From: an uncultured Lachnospiraceae bacterium
Lineage (GTDB): Bacteria > Bacillota > Clostridia > Lachnospirales > Lachnospiraceae
Direction of reading: 5' to 3'
NCBI GenBank assembly: GCA_900315945.1
Contig: ONAZ01000014.1
Span: 1-64,000 of the forward strand
Length of the DNA: 64,000 bases
The number at the start of each line of letters is the position of its first letter. Position 1 is the first letter of the stretch. The notes under the pieces are model-generated. The model saw only the letters and a program-made list of their open reading frames with translations. It did not search any database and was not told the DNA's origin. Of this stretch, positions 16,598 to 25,809 are shown piece by piece. The position numbers and the translations under genes were made by a program.

Positions 16598-17659
16598 ATG
16601 GCTAAGGTTGTAATTGGCATGTCGGGCGGCGTAGATAGCGCCGTTGCAGCATATCTTCTTAAAAAAGAAGGCTATGAGGTTGTTGGCCTCACTCTTCGCA
16701 CATGGGAAGCAGAAGATGGCAAAGAGAGTCGATGCTGTGAGATAGATGATGCAAGAGATAGCGCCAGAAAGATTGGGATAGAATATCACACCCTTAACTG
16801 TCTAGGCGAATTTAAAGATAAGGTAGTTGAGCCATTTGTCAACAACTATATAGAGGGCCGTACACCTAATCCTTGTGTTGGTTGTAATAGAGATATTAAA
16901 TGGGAGAGGCTAATCTATTTTGCTAATGTTATTAATGCGGATTATGTTGCAACAGGCCACTATGCCAAAGTTGTAAAGCTTGATAATGGAAGATATAGCG
17001 TTCGTCAGGCATCTCACTATGAGAAAGATCAAACCTATATGCTTTACAGGCTTACGCAGGATGATTTATCAAGAACTCTTATGCCTTTATATGATTTAAC
17101 TAAGGATGAGGTAAGAGAGATTGCACGAGATATTGGTATAGATGTTGCTAATAAACCTGATTCCCAGGAGATATGCTTTGTTACTGATGGCAAATACTCA
17201 GAATTCATTGAGAAAGCAGCACCTAATAGAGTGCCTGGTGAAGGAAATTACGTTGATACAGAGGGAAATATATTAGGTAAACATAAAGGAATCACTAATT
17301 ACACTGTAGGCCAAAGAAGAGGTCTAGGTCTTGCAATGGGCTATCATGTCTTCGTAAAAGAGATTAGACCAGACACTAATGAGGTTGTTATAGGCAGAGA
17401 AGAGGATTTATATAAAAATGTAATATCCTGTCGTGATGTAAACTATGTAGGTATAGAGCCTCTTAAGCAGGACGAGAAAGTGACTTGCTTTGTTAAGATA
17501 AGATATCATCATAAAGCCCAGGAAGCGACTATAGAGATGATAAGTGACGAAAGAATAAGTGTAACATTTAAAGAACCTGTGAAGGGGGCGGCTCCTGGAC
17601 AATCGGCAGTGTTCTATGATAGTGAGTCAACTGTACTTGGCGGCGGAATTATTGAGTAA
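16598..17659 (+). CDS. mnmA: tRNA-specific 2-thiouridylase MnmA
   Basis: A 353-residue enzyme that makes 2-thiouridine at wobble position 34 of tRNAs for Lys, Glu and Gln. The PP-loop GMSGGVDSAVAA (7-18), the first catalytic cysteine in NPCVGCNRDIKW, and the second in SQEICFV are present, as is the C-terminal tRNA-binding barrel (GQRRGLGLAMG). The start codon follows the mscL stop without a gap, indicating translational coupling. Sulfur would come from a cysteine desulfurase, which is not in the window. Confidence 0.96.
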   Translation: MAKVVIGMSGGVDSAVAAYLLKKEGYEVVGLTLRTWEAEDGKESRCCEIDDARDSARKIGIEYHTLNCLGEFKDKVVEPFVNNYIEGRTPNPCVGCNRDIKWERLIYFANVINADYVATGHYAKVVKLDNGRYSVRQASHYEKDQTYMLYRLTQDDLSRTLMPLYDLTKDEVREIARDIGIDVANKPDSQEICFVTDGKYSEFIEKAAPNRVPGEGNYVDTEGNILGKHKGITNYTVGQRRGLGLAMGYHVFVKEIRPDTNEVVIGREEDLYKNVISCRDVNYVGIEPLKQDEKVTCFVKIRYHHKAQEATIEMISDERISVTFKEPVKGAAPGQSAVFYDSESTVLGGGIIE

Positions 17660-17684
17660 TAACTAGTTAATAAGGGTAAATGTT

Positions 17685-18599
17685 ATGAATATTAATCAAC
17701 TAAAATATGTTATTGAAGTCTCATCTGCATCTTCTATGCGTGAGGCTTCAAGGAAATTATATGTATCACAACCAGCTCTTTCTAATAGTATTAAGGAATT
17801 AGAGGATGAGCTGGGTATTTTAATATTTGAAAGAACTAATAAGGGCATATCTGTTACTGAAGAAGGAAGAGATTTTATTGATTATGCTAAGAAGGCTGTT
17901 AACCAGTATGAGATATTAGAGGACAGATATTTAGATAAAGATGCTAATAGAGAGCATTTCTCAGTTTCTGTGCAGCATTATAATTTCGCTATTAATGCTT
18001 TTACTAATGTGATTAAGAAGAACAATCTAGATAAATACACATTTTCAGTAAGAGAAACTAGAACAAGAGAAGTATTAGAAGATGTAAGAAGCTTTAAGAG
18101 TGAAGTTGGAATTGTATCATTCTCTGGTTCTAATGAAGAAGTGTTAAAAAAGCTACTTAAGGATTACGAGCTTACCTTTACTCCGCTAATGAAGAGAGAT
18201 ACCTATGTGTATGTGTGGGAGAATCACCCATATGCAAATAAGAAAATAGTATCCCTTGATGATATGAAGGATTATCCATGCGTGTCTTTTGATCAGAGTG
18301 ATAATAGTAGTTTCTACTTATCAGAGGAAGCTATGGGAGATTATGAATTTGATAAGCTTATTAAGTCTGACGATAGGGCTACGACTCTAGAGATTATTGC
18401 AAGACTTAATGGGTATGCCGTGGGTTGCGGAATGCTTTCAGATGAAGATGCCATACTTAAAGGAATGGTGGCTATAAAGCTTCAAGAACAGGATCCTCTT
18501 ACTATTGGCTATATAACAAGGAAGGGAAGAGATAATTCTATATATGGAAAAGCATATATTGAAGAATTGCAAAAATATGATGAATTGAGTGATAATTAG
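17685..18599 (+). CDS. LysR-family transcriptional regulator
   Basis: A 304-residue regulator: winged helix-turn-helix over residues 1-60 (MNINQLKYVIEVSSASSMRE, then SQPALSNSIKELEDELG), and a periplasmic-binding-protein-like effector domain from about 90. It lies 25 bp after mnmA and 183 bp before cysK on the same strand. Position next to cysK suggests control of sulfur assimilation in the manner of CysB/CysL/CmbR, sensing O-acetylserine or a similar compound; this is inference. Confidence 0.88.
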   Translation: MNINQLKYVIEVSSASSMREASRKLYVSQPALSNSIKELEDELGILIFERTNKGISVTEEGRDFIDYAKKAVNQYEILEDRYLDKDANREHFSVSVQHYNFAINAFTNVIKKNNLDKYTFSVRETRTREVLEDVRSFKSEVGIVSFSGSNEEVLKKLLKDYELTFTPLMKRDTYVYVWENHPYANKKIVSLDDMKDYPCVSFDQSDNSSFYLSEEAMGDYEFDKLIKSDDRATTLEIIARLNGYAVGCGMLSDEDAILKGMVAIKLQEQDPLTIGYITRKGRDNSIYGKAYIEELQKYDELSDN

Positions 18600-18629
18600 A
18601 GGTTATCACAGACGATAAATCAACTGTAA

Positions 18630-18658
18630 TTTACAATGAGTGTGAGTGCCTTTATAAT
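18630..18658 (+). promoter_or_regulatory. promoter of cysK
   Basis: TTTACA (18630-18635), a 17-bp spacer and TATAAT (18653-18658). It predicts a leader of about 115 nt that contains the hairpin at 18677-18752. Confidence 0.72.
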
Positions 18659-18676
18659 GTTCCTATGATAAAGCTT

Positions 18677-18752
18677 AACGCAATCAGCAAAAACCTTTTT
18701 CGAAACATTGAACGAATGTTCAGTTGAGAAAAAGGTATTTTGTAATCGCGTT
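18677..18752 (+). promoter_or_regulatory. long hairpin in the cysK leader
   Basis: AACGC (18677-18681) pairs with GCGTT (18748-18752), AAAAACCTTTTTC (18689-18701) with GAAAAAGGTATTTT (18728-18741, one mismatch), and AACATT with AATGTT inside. No T run follows and the AGGAGG ribosome site (18769-18774) lies outside the stem. No T-box sequence is seen. Role unknown. Confidence 0.6.
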
Positions 18753-18782
18753 CGGAGGAATGAAGATTAGGAGGATACTAAA

Positions 18783-19718
18783 ATGTCAAACATTTACAAA
18801 GGAACACTTGGACTCATTGGTAATACACCTCTTGTTGAGGTTACGAACATCGAGAAGGATTTGGGATTAGAAGCAACTATATTAGTTAAGCTTGAATACT
18901 TTAATCCTGCAGGAAGTGTTAAGGATCGTATTGCTAAGGCAATGATTGAAGATGCAGAGAAAAAAGGCTTGTTGAAGGAAGGCTCAACAATCATTGAGCC
19001 TACATCAGGTAATACCGGTATTGGTCTTGCAGCAATTGCAGCAGCCAAAGGATATCGTATTATTCTTACAATGCCAGAGACTATGAGCGTTGAGAGAAGA
19101 AATATTCTTAAGGCTTATGGCGCCGAGCTTGTTCTTACTGAGGGAGCAAAAGGAATGAAGGGTGCTATTGCTAAGGCAGAAGAATTATCACATGAGATAG
19201 CAGATAGTTTCATTCCAGGACAATTTGTTAATGAAGCTAATCCTGCAATTCATAGGGCTACAACAGGTCCAGAGATTTGGGAGGATACTGATGGAAATGT
19301 TGATCTATTTATCGCAGGTGTTGGAACAGGTGGAACAGTAACAGGTGTTGGAGAATTCCTTAAGAGCAAGAAGTCTGATATTAAGATTGTGGCGCTAGAG
19401 CCAGAGGATTCACCAGTTCTATCAGAAGGAACACCAGGAGCTCATAAGATACAAGGAATTGGAGCTGGATTCGTACCTGATGTACTTAATACTAATGTAT
19501 ATGATGAGGTTTTCAAATCATCTAACCAGGATGCATTTGATACAGCTAAGCTTCTTGCTCGTAAAGAGGGAATATCTGTAGGTATTTCATCAGGTGCTGC
19601 CCTTCATGGAGCGATTGAACTTGCAAAACGACCTGAGAATAAGGGTAAAGTAATAGTTGCACTTCTTCCTGATAGTGGTGACAGATATTATTCTACACCT
19701 TTATTTAGCGAGGAATAA
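18783..19718 (+). CDS. cysK: cysteine synthase A (O-acetylserine sulfhydrylase)
   Basis: A 311-residue PLP enzyme that makes cysteine from O-acetylserine and sulfide. The PLP lysine lies in [14 protein letters not shown] (near residue 45), the substrate loop in [11 protein letters not shown], and the phosphate loop in [14 protein letters not shown] is 8 nt before ATG. It is followed after 20 nt by a glutamate-cysteine ligase and a class II amidotransferase, so cysteine is likely produced here for a gamma-glutamyl thiol. Confidence 0.95.
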   Translation: MSNIYKGTLGLIGNTPLVEVTNIEKDLGLEATILVKLEYFNPAGSVKDRIAKAMIEDAEKKGLLKEGSTIIEPTSGNTGIGLAAIAAAKGYRIILTMPETMSVERRNILKAYGAELVLTEGAKGMKGAIAKAEELSHEIADSFIPGQFVNEANPAIHRATTGPEIWEDTDGNVDLFIAGVGTGGTVTGVGEFLKSKKSDIKIVALEPEDSPVLSEGTPGAHKIQGIGAGFVPDVLNTNVYDEVFKSSNQDAFDTAKLLARKEGISVGISSGAALHGAIELAKRPENKGKVIVALLPDSGDRYYSTPLFSEE

Positions 19719-19738
19719 TTATTAAGGGAATGCGAGAT

Positions 19739-20962
19739 ATGAGTTTACTAGAACAAATAAGAGATTACATACAAAGTGGCGAGACAACTAAAGAGAGACT
19801 TGGACTAGAAATAGAACATTTTGTTGTGGATGAAAGAGGAATTCAGATAGAATTTCATAAGATTTCTGATCTTCTTGAGAAGATAGCAAAAGAAATTGGT
19901 GCAAAAACCACTATAACTGATGGTCATGTGGTTGGTTATTCTAATGATGACTATGCCATTACACTAGAGCCGGCTTGTCAGGTGGAAATAAGCATTAATC
20001 CTCATAGCTCGCTTTCTGAAATTGAGAGAATATATAAAGAATTCTTAGAGCTTTGGGAGCCTTTAATTAATGATATAGGTTATCATTTTATAACAAAGGG
20101 AAATTTACCCCTAGTAGAACTTGGTGCAATAACTCCTGATGAGATTCCACTTTCTCCTAAGAAGAGATATGAATATATGGACAGGCACTTTGAAGATACT
20201 GGGAAATGTGGCAAATACATGATGCGCGCAAGCGCATCAACCCAGATTTCTGTTGATTATAAGTGCGAGAAGGACTTAGTCAGAAAGCTTTCTATTCTAG
20301 AGAAGATATCACCTGTTCTTATGATTATGTTCGAGAATAAGAAGAGGTATAATTCAACTCTTCCTGGAATAGTCGATAAAGAGCATCTATTTAGAATTCA
20401 GCAATGGGATGATTTAGATTCAGATAGAACGGGATTTCTATCAGGGTCTTTAGATGATAATTATAGCTATGAGAAAGTTGCAAATACAGCATATAATTTG
20501 CCACTGATTCTCCTTACTGATGAAGATAAGACGACCTATGTTGGTTCTAAAAGTGCAAAAGATCTTGTAGAAGACGGAACTATTAATGAGAATGAACTCT
20601 CTGAAGAAAGAAGTATTAATCTAATTGAGCATTTCCTGTCAATGGGATTCTTTCATTTTCGAGTAAAAAAGTATATTGAGATTAGAGTGGTTGATAGCCT
20701 TCCTCTTGATAGAGCAATGGAGTATGCTGCGCTTATTAAGGGGATAGTTTATTCTGATAAGAATCTTAATACTTTAAGAGAAGAATTATCTGATGTAAAT
20801 ACTATAGATGATATACAACAAGCTATTCTTCGAATAGAAGAAGATGGGCTTGATGCCGTAATCTACAATAATAAGACAGCAAGAGAATGGGCAACACTTC
20901 TTACTGATTTAGCTAGAGAAAGCTTAAATGGTGATGAAAGGAATTATCTTAGAAATGTGTGA
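19739..20962 (+). CDS. glutamate-cysteine ligase (GCS2 family)
   Basis: A 407-residue ATP-grasp-like ligase expected to join glutamate and cysteine. Family segments are RLGLEIEHFVVD near the start (Mg/ATP site), ITLEPACQVEISINPH, MRASASTQISVDY and KKYIEIRVVDSLPLD. This matches the GCS2/plant GshA and EgtA types rather than the E. coli GshA type. ATG 19739 is preferred: AAGGGA lies 9 nt upstream, whereas ATG 19730 would be only one base away from it. It overlaps the next gene by 8 nt. No glutathione synthetase is next to it. Confidence 0.85.
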   Translation: MSLLEQIRDYIQSGETTKERLGLEIEHFVVDERGIQIEFHKISDLLEKIAKEIGAKTTITDGHVVGYSNDDYAITLEPACQVEISINPHSSLSEIERIYKEFLELWEPLINDIGYHFITKGNLPLVELGAITPDEIPLSPKKRYEYMDRHFEDTGKCGKYMMRASASTQISVDYKCEKDLVRKLSILEKISPVLMIMFENKKRYNSTLPGIVDKEHLFRIQQWDDLDSDRTGFLSGSLDDNYSYEKVANTAYNLPLILLTDEDKTTYVGSKSAKDLVEDGTINENELSEERSINLIEHFLSMGFFHFRVKKYIEIRVVDSLPLDRAMEYAALIKGIVYSDKNLNTLREELSDVNTIDDIQQAILRIEEDGLDAVIYNNKTAREWATLLTDLARESLNGDERNYLRNV

Positions 20963-21728
20963 GATATTTGGAGTATCATTAAGAGAGAGAATTAAAATAA
21001 ATTCCATGCTTAAATCCTTCTATAGCCATAGTAATGAACACAGGAATGGATGGGGATTGGCGCTTCTTGATAGAAGACCAGTTTCGATTGATAAGGAACC
21101 AGTTAAGGCATTAGATAGTGAGTATCTGAAAGAAAAACTTAAATCAGAAATTAGGACAAAAAAATGTATATCACATATTAGAATGGCAACAATTGGTGGC
21201 ATGAACGAAGACAATACCCATCCTTTTACCAGATATGATTATTCTGGTAGAAGATGGGTTTTTGCACATAATGGAACAATATTCGAGTCAAAAGAACTTA
21301 CGCCATATCAGTATGTACAGAAGGGAACAACTGATAGTGAGAGAATATTTCTGTATCTAATTGATATTATGGATAAGCATTTTGAAGAGAAGAAAGAACC
21401 ATTAACGCCTAGGGAGAGAATGGATTTAGTAGACGAAATTATACTTACACTTGCCCCAGGCAATAAACTTAATCTTATGATAGAAGATGGTGAGTATTTC
21501 TATATTCATAAGAATGAAGAAAATACCTTATCTTATCTTGAATTAGATGAGGGATATGTGTTTTCTACAAAGCCTTTAACAGATTATGGGTGGAAGGACT
21601 TACCTATGAATCAGCTAATGGTATATAAGGACGGAGAACTTGTATATAAGGGAACGAAGCATAGTGGTACCTATGTAATGGATGAGGAAGAGATGAAGAT
21701 TCTCTTCATGGCATACGCTGAGCTATAG
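20955..21728 (+). CDS. class II glutamine amidotransferase-type hydrolase
   Basis: A 257-residue N-terminal nucleophile hydrolase. The start MCEIFGVS exposes Cys2 as the catalytic nucleophile after Met removal, so ATG 20955 and not the upstream frame start is right. Family segments GWGLALL, SHIRMATIGG, HPFTRYDYSG and FAHNGTI are those of YafJ/EgtC-like class II amidotransferases. No synthase domain follows. The overlap with glutamate-cysteine ligase recalls the EgtA/EgtC pair, in which EgtC removes a gamma-glutamyl group; EgtB and EgtD are absent, so ergothioneine is not implied. Confidence 0.85.
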   Translation: MCEIFGVSLRERIKINSMLKSFYSHSNEHRNGWGLALLDRRPVSIDKEPVKALDSEYLKEKLKSEIRTKKCISHIRMATIGGMNEDNTHPFTRYDYSGRRWVFAHNGTIFESKELTPYQYVQKGTTDSERIFLYLIDIMDKHFEEKKEPLTPRERMDLVDEIILTLAPGNKLNLMIEDGEYFYIHKNEENTLSYLELDEGYVFSTKPLTDYGWKDLPMNQLMVYKDGELVYKGTKHSGTYVMDEEEMKILFMAYAEL

Positions 21729-21786
21729 ATATATTATTAAAAAAATCTTACATAAAACATAATAAATGTTATACAAAATGTGTAAA

Positions 21787-21806
21787 TTGTTACAGAAATG
21801 TAACAA
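21787..21806. promoter_or_regulatory. operator-like palindrome upstream of the DegV gene
   Basis: TTGTTACA-GAAA-TGTAACAA, a perfect 8-bp inverted repeat with a 4-bp centre, ending 4 bp before the -35 box. A binding site for an unknown repressor or activator is likely. Confidence 0.55.
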
Positions 21807-21810
21807 GTAA

Positions 21811-21839
21811 TTGAATTTACCTTGTTTTCGTGGTAAAGT
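21811..21839 (+). promoter_or_regulatory. promoter of the DegV gene
   Basis: TTGAAT (21811-21816), a 17-bp spacer and TAAAGT (21834-21839), about 45 nt before ATG. Confidence 0.6.
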
Positions 21840-21884
21840 AATTAAGTCAGTGAGGGTAAATAGAACTTATATTAAGGAGGAATA

Positions 21885-22772
21885 ATGAGTAATTATGTTT
21901 TAAGCTGTTGTTCCACAGCTGACTTATCAAAAGAGCATTTTGAAGAGATTGATGTAAGGTATATTTGCTTTCATTATCAATTAGATGGAGTTGATTATCT
22001 TGATGACTTAGGACAGACAATGAATTTCGACGAGTTCTACGATAGAATGGCTAATGGTGCTGATACTAAGACATCACAGATTAACGCAGATGAATTTATA
22101 GATTATTTCAGACCAATGCTTGAGGATGGAAAAGACATTTTACATGTGTCATTATCATCAGGTATATCTGGAGTTGTTAATTCTGCTAATATTGCAAGAG
22201 ATGTTCTATCTGAGGAATATCCTGATAGAAAGATATATATAGTTGATTCACTTGGCGCGTCTTCTGGTTATGGTCTTATTATGCAGACATTATCAGAATT
22301 AAGAGCTGAGGGTAAGAGTATTGATGAAGTATATGAGTGGGTTAAAGAACACAGACTTAATATGAATCACTGGTTCTTCTCTACTGATCTAACATTTTAT
22401 ATTAAGGGCGGAAGAGTATCTAAGACTTCTGGAACAATAGGTCAGTTCCTTAATATATGTCCACTTCTTAATATGGATAATCTTGGTCGTCTTATTCCTA
22501 GATACAAGATTAGAACTAAGAAGAAGGTATATAAGGCTACTGTTGATAAGATGGAAGAACTAGCAGATAATGGACTTGATTATTCTGGTAAATGTTATAT
22601 CAGTATGTCAGCTTGTATGGATGATGCCAAGGAAGTTGCAAGACAGATTGAAGAGAGATTTCCAAAGCTTGATGGTAAAGTTGTTATTAATAACATTGGT
22701 ACTACGATTGGAAGTCATACAGGACCTGGTACTGTTGCTGTATTTTTCTGGGGCGCAAAGAGAGAAGACTAG
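21885..22772 (+). CDS. DegV family fatty-acid-binding protein
   Basis: A 295-residue protein of the DegV/FakB family, which presents fatty acids to the kinase FakA for phosphorylation. The N-terminal CSTADLSKEHFEE, the TSQIN loop, the LSSGISGVVNSAN segment, and the C-terminal GTTIGSHTGPGTVAVFFWG are family signatures. AAGGAGGAATA precedes ATG. It has its own promoter and terminator, so it is a single-gene unit. No fakA is present in the window. Confidence 0.9.
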   Translation: MSNYVLSCCSTADLSKEHFEEIDVRYICFHYQLDGVDYLDDLGQTMNFDEFYDRMANGADTKTSQINADEFIDYFRPMLEDGKDILHVSLSSGISGVVNSANIARDVLSEEYPDRKIYIVDSLGASSGYGLIMQTLSELRAEGKSIDEVYEWVKEHRLNMNHWFFSTDLTFYIKGGRVSKTSGTIGQFLNICPLLNMDNLGRLIPRYKIRTKKKVYKATVDKMEELADNGLDYSGKCYISMSACMDDAKEVARQIEERFPKLDGKVVINNIGTTIGSHTGPGTVAVFFWGAKRED

Positions 22773-22797
22773 ATATAATTTATTAATGTGATTTATT

Positions 22798-22826
22798 AAA
22801 AGGCGTCGTAAGATGCCTTTTATTTT
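22798..22826 (+). terminator. terminator after the DegV gene
   Basis: AAAAGGCGTC pairs with GATGCCTTTT (one G-U pair), 4-nt loop, followed by ATTTT. Confidence 0.7.
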
Positions 22827-22866
22827 AATGTGTTAAAGATATAATGGTTATTTAGAAGGATGAATC

Positions 22867-23628
22867 ATGAAGAGAATTAAAATAGTTATTACAGCAGTAT
22901 TAAGTGTTGCAATAATTCTGTTTGCCCTAAATTATATATTACTTAAAATATATGCTGGAGAATATTATAGGGCAAGTGAAGAAGCAATAGAGACTGTACA
23001 GGAGAGTAATGATTTAATTGAGGTAAAAAAGAGCAAAGCTGGCGCAAATGAAGTGATTGTATTTGCTCCAAAGAATCCTGTGGCGGGCTTGATATTCTAT
23101 CCAGGTGGTAAGGTTCAGTATGAAGCATATGCTCCTTTGATTCGAAAATGTGCAGAAAAAGGGATATTTTGTGTCTTAGTTCACATGCCTGATAATCTTG
23201 CAGTTCTAGACATGAACGCAGCAAGAGATGTTATAGCTAATAATCCTGGTATTCATGAATGGTATATTGCTGGACATTCTCTTGGTGGAGTTATGTCAGC
23301 TGAGTATATAGCTGAGCATCCTAATGCCTTAAAGGGAATTGTGTTACTTGGCTCATATACAACAGCTGATTTGTCTAATTATAATATTAAGAAATTATCA
23401 ATATATGGTACTGAAGATAAGGTGCTTAATCTTGAAAGTTACAATAATGCAAAGAAGAATCTTGGAGAAGATTACGTTGAAATTGTAATTCCTGGCGGGT
23501 GTCATTCTTATTTTGGTGATTATGGAATGCAAGAAGGGGATGGCAATCCAACTATTACAAGAGATGAGCAAATGGACATAACAGCTAATGCAATTTATGA
23601 TATAATATGCGGTAAGGAGAACCAGTAG
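22867..23628 (+). CDS. membrane-anchored alpha/beta hydrolase
   Basis: A 253-residue protein. An N-terminal uncleaved helix (about 6-28) anchors it, with the catalytic domain outside. The nucleophile elbow GHSLGG carries the catalytic Ser, GTEDKV the Asp and GGCHSYFGDYG the His, so the triad is complete. This is the alpha/beta-hydrolase_5 type found in many Firmicutes. Substrate unknown. It precedes the flavodoxin gene by 41 bp. Confidence 0.8.
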   Translation: MKRIKIVITAVLSVAIILFALNYILLKIYAGEYYRASEEAIETVQESNDLIEVKKSKAGANEVIVFAPKNPVAGLIFYPGGKVQYEAYAPLIRKCAEKGIFCVLVHMPDNLAVLDMNAARDVIANNPGIHEWYIAGHSLGGVMSAEYIAEHPNALKGIVLLGSYTTADLSNYNIKKLSIYGTEDKVLNLESYNNAKKNLGEDYVEIVIPGGCHSYFGDYGMQEGDGNPTITRDEQMDITANAIYDIICGKENQ

Positions 23629-23669
23629 GTTCATTACATAGACAATAAACGGTATAGGAGGATAATAAA

Positions 23670-24179
23670 ATGGCTAAAGTTGATGCAATTGTATATAATT
23701 CAAACGCTGGACATGGTAAAGAATATGCCAAAATAATAAGTGAGGCTACAGGTGTTAAGGCATATGATTTAGAGGATGCTAAGAATTCCCTTAATACAGA
23801 CACTAAGGTATTATTTATTGGCTGGATTATGGGTAGCGGAATCAAAGGATATAAGAAGGCGGTTAAAGCATTTAATGTATTAGGTGTATGTGCTGTAGGT
23901 ATGGCACCAATGGGAGCTACTGATGGTGAGATTAAGAACAAGAATAATCTTCCTAAGAGTATGCAGTTCTTTTATCTACAAGGTGGATTTGAATGGGATA
24001 AGGTCAGCGGTGCTGATAAGACTATAATGAAAATGGTTAAGAAGAAGTTCAATAAAGACTTTGGCGGAAAAGAAAACATTAGCGAAGGTGAGAAGGATAT
24101 GCTTGAACTAGTAAATAATGGTGGAAGCAGAGTTTCTTCTGAGAATGCTACTAAAGTTATTGAGTGGATTAATTCTTAA
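23670..24179 (+). CDS. flavodoxin-like protein
   Basis: A 169-residue protein beginning with a flavodoxin fold: VDAIVYNSNAGHGKEYAKI is the FMN-phosphate loop region, and VLFIGWIMGSGIKGYKKAVK the second strand and loop. The later half (KSMQFFYLQGGFEWDK) resembles the flavodoxin domain of HemG-like proteins. AGGAGG precedes the ATG. It lies 5 nt before the RACE gene and 1.6 kb before the flavodiiron gene, so an electron-transfer role for these redox proteins is plausible. Confidence 0.75.
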   Translation: MAKVDAIVYNSNAGHGKEYAKIISEATGVKAYDLEDAKNSLNTDTKVLFIGWIMGSGIKGYKKAVKAFNVLGVCAVGMAPMGATDGEIKNKNNLPKSMQFFYLQGGFEWDKVSGADKTIMKMVKKKFNKDFGGKENISEGEKDMLELVNNGGSRVSSENATKVIEWINS

Positions 24180-24184
24180 TTAGT

Positions 24185-25795
24185 ATGAATCTTACAATAT
24201 TATTTGGAGATGAAAAGAAAGAATTACAAGTTAATAATGATAGTACGAAAAGCCTGCTAGAGTTTCTTAGAGAGAATGAAATAAGCATTGAATCAGATTG
24301 CGGTGGCATTGGTAAATGTGATAAATGTAAAGTAAAAATTGTGGAATTATCCCGAGAATGTAGAGCCTGTGAGCTTAAGATATGCAATCTGAGTGCAAGA
24401 ATTAATGAGGCATGTAATACTGAAGTCGAAGGCGATTCAAAGGAAAGTGCGACTATAGATATTCTAAAATACAGGTTTTCTTCAGATATGAAGATAGAAG
24501 GTGCGGATAAATCTATTACAGATGAAGCATCAAGAAGGGGGCCTTCAGATTGTTGTGAGGGTGCAATGATTAAGGGCAGAGAAGTTGCTCTTGCAATTGA
24601 TATTGGAACAACAACAATTGTATTTGCACTTATAGATGATACTGGAAATGTAATTGACACATTAGGTATGACTAATTCTCAACGCTTATACGGAGCTGAT
24701 GTTATATCAAGGATTAAGGTGGCTACTTCTGGAAAGAGAGATGCTTTAAGGGAATGTATTGTTGCAGATTTAACCCAGGGAATCAAAGAGATATGTACTA
24801 ATAATGGGACAGGTATTTCTGGACTTAATAATATAGTAATTACAGGCAATACTACAATGTGTCACATACTTATGGATTATGATTGTAGCATGCTTGGCGT
24901 ATATCCCTATACTCCTGTAAATATTAATACTATAGTTACTGATACACAGAAATTACTAGGATTTCAGGAAGATATACCTGTTATTATTCCACCGGGATTT
25001 ACGACATACGTAGGTGCCGATATTACGGCGGGGTTATTTTACATTGAAAAGGATAATAAAGAAACATATCTGTTAATAGATCTTGGAACTAATGGCGAGA
25101 TGGTTCTTGTTAATAAGGACAGAATATTAGTAACATCCACTGCAGCAGGACCAGCATTTGAAGGTGGCAATATTAGTTGCGGTGTTGCTAGCATAAGTGG
25201 TGCTATTAGTCATGTAACTATTGATAAAACCGGAATGGTATCCTTTGAGACCATAGGAAAAAGTAAACCAATAGGTATATGTGGAAGTGGTTTGCTAGAT
25301 GCCATTTATGAGCTTAGAGAGAATGGTTATATTGATGAAAATGGACTATTCATAGATAAATACTTTGAAGAGGGATTCAAGCTGTATGGTGGCATTAGAA
25401 TTTCTCAAGATGATATAAGACATTTTCAAATGGCAAAGGCTGCTGTTAGAGCAGGACTTGAGATATTACTTCAAGAATCTAATCTTACATATGAAGATAT
25501 TGACAATCTCTATATAGCAGGAGGTTTTGGTAGTGGTATTGATGTTAAGAAAGCAGCAGGTGTAGGCCTAATCCCAAGGGAACTACTGATAAAGTCTGAA
25601 GCAATTGGTAATTCAAGCCTTGGCGGTGCCATTAAGATAGCAAATCATTTAATGGATGGTATTAATAAATACACATTTGATAAAGAAAATGTTAATATAG
25701 AAGAAATTGACAAATTAACTTCCTCTGCAAGGGAGATTGATTTGTCAAGACATTATGAGTTTAAAGAAAAGTACATGGAATACATGTATATATAA
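24185..25795 (+). CDS. RACE-type corrinoid activator: ferredoxin plus ASKHA ATPase
   Basis: A 536-residue protein. The N-terminal 2Fe-2S domain has Cys39, Cys45 and Cys48 (CGGIGKCDKC) with further cysteines at 59, 62 and 67. A linker leads to an ASKHA-type ATPase from about 138 (AIDIGTTTIVFALIDDTG) with LLIDLGTNGEMVLV, GICGSGLLDAI and NLYIAGGFGSGID. This is the architecture of RamA/RACo-like reductive activators of corrinoid enzymes (DUF4445). No corrinoid methyltransferase is in the window, so the partner is unknown. The flavodoxin before it and the flavodiiron gene after it (15 nt) suggest an electron chain. Confidence 0.85.
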   Translation: MNLTILFGDEKKELQVNNDSTKSLLEFLRENEISIESDCGGIGKCDKCKVKIVELSRECRACELKICNLSARINEACNTEVEGDSKESATIDILKYRFSSDMKIEGADKSITDEASRRGPSDCCEGAMIKGREVALAIDIGTTTIVFALIDDTGNVIDTLGMTNSQRLYGADVISRIKVATSGKRDALRECIVADLTQGIKEICTNNGTGISGLNNIVITGNTTMCHILMDYDCSMLGVYPYTPVNINTIVTDTQKLLGFQEDIPVIIPPGFTTYVGADITAGLFYIEKDNKETYLLIDLGTNGEMVLVNKDRILVTSTAAGPAFEGGNISCGVASISGAISHVTIDKTGMVSFETIGKSKPIGICGSGLLDAIYELRENGYIDENGLFIDKYFEEGFKLYGGIRISQDDIRHFQMAKAAVRAGLEILLQESNLTYEDIDNLYIAGGFGSGIDVKKAAGVGLIPRELLIKSEAIGNSSLGGAIKIANHLMDGINKYTFDKENVNIEEIDKLTSSAREIDLSRHYEFKEKYMEYMYI

Positions 25796-25809
25796 AAGGA
25801 GGTTTTTAT

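Noticed and set aside
18659-18782. T-box leader for cysK
   Set aside because: The leader has a long hairpin but no T-box core sequence and no terminator with T run.
20955-21728. Ergothioneine biosynthesis operon
   Set aside because: Only EgtA- and EgtC-like genes are present; the methyltransferase EgtD and the oxygenase EgtB are absent, and oxygen-dependent EgtB is unlikely in an anaerobe.
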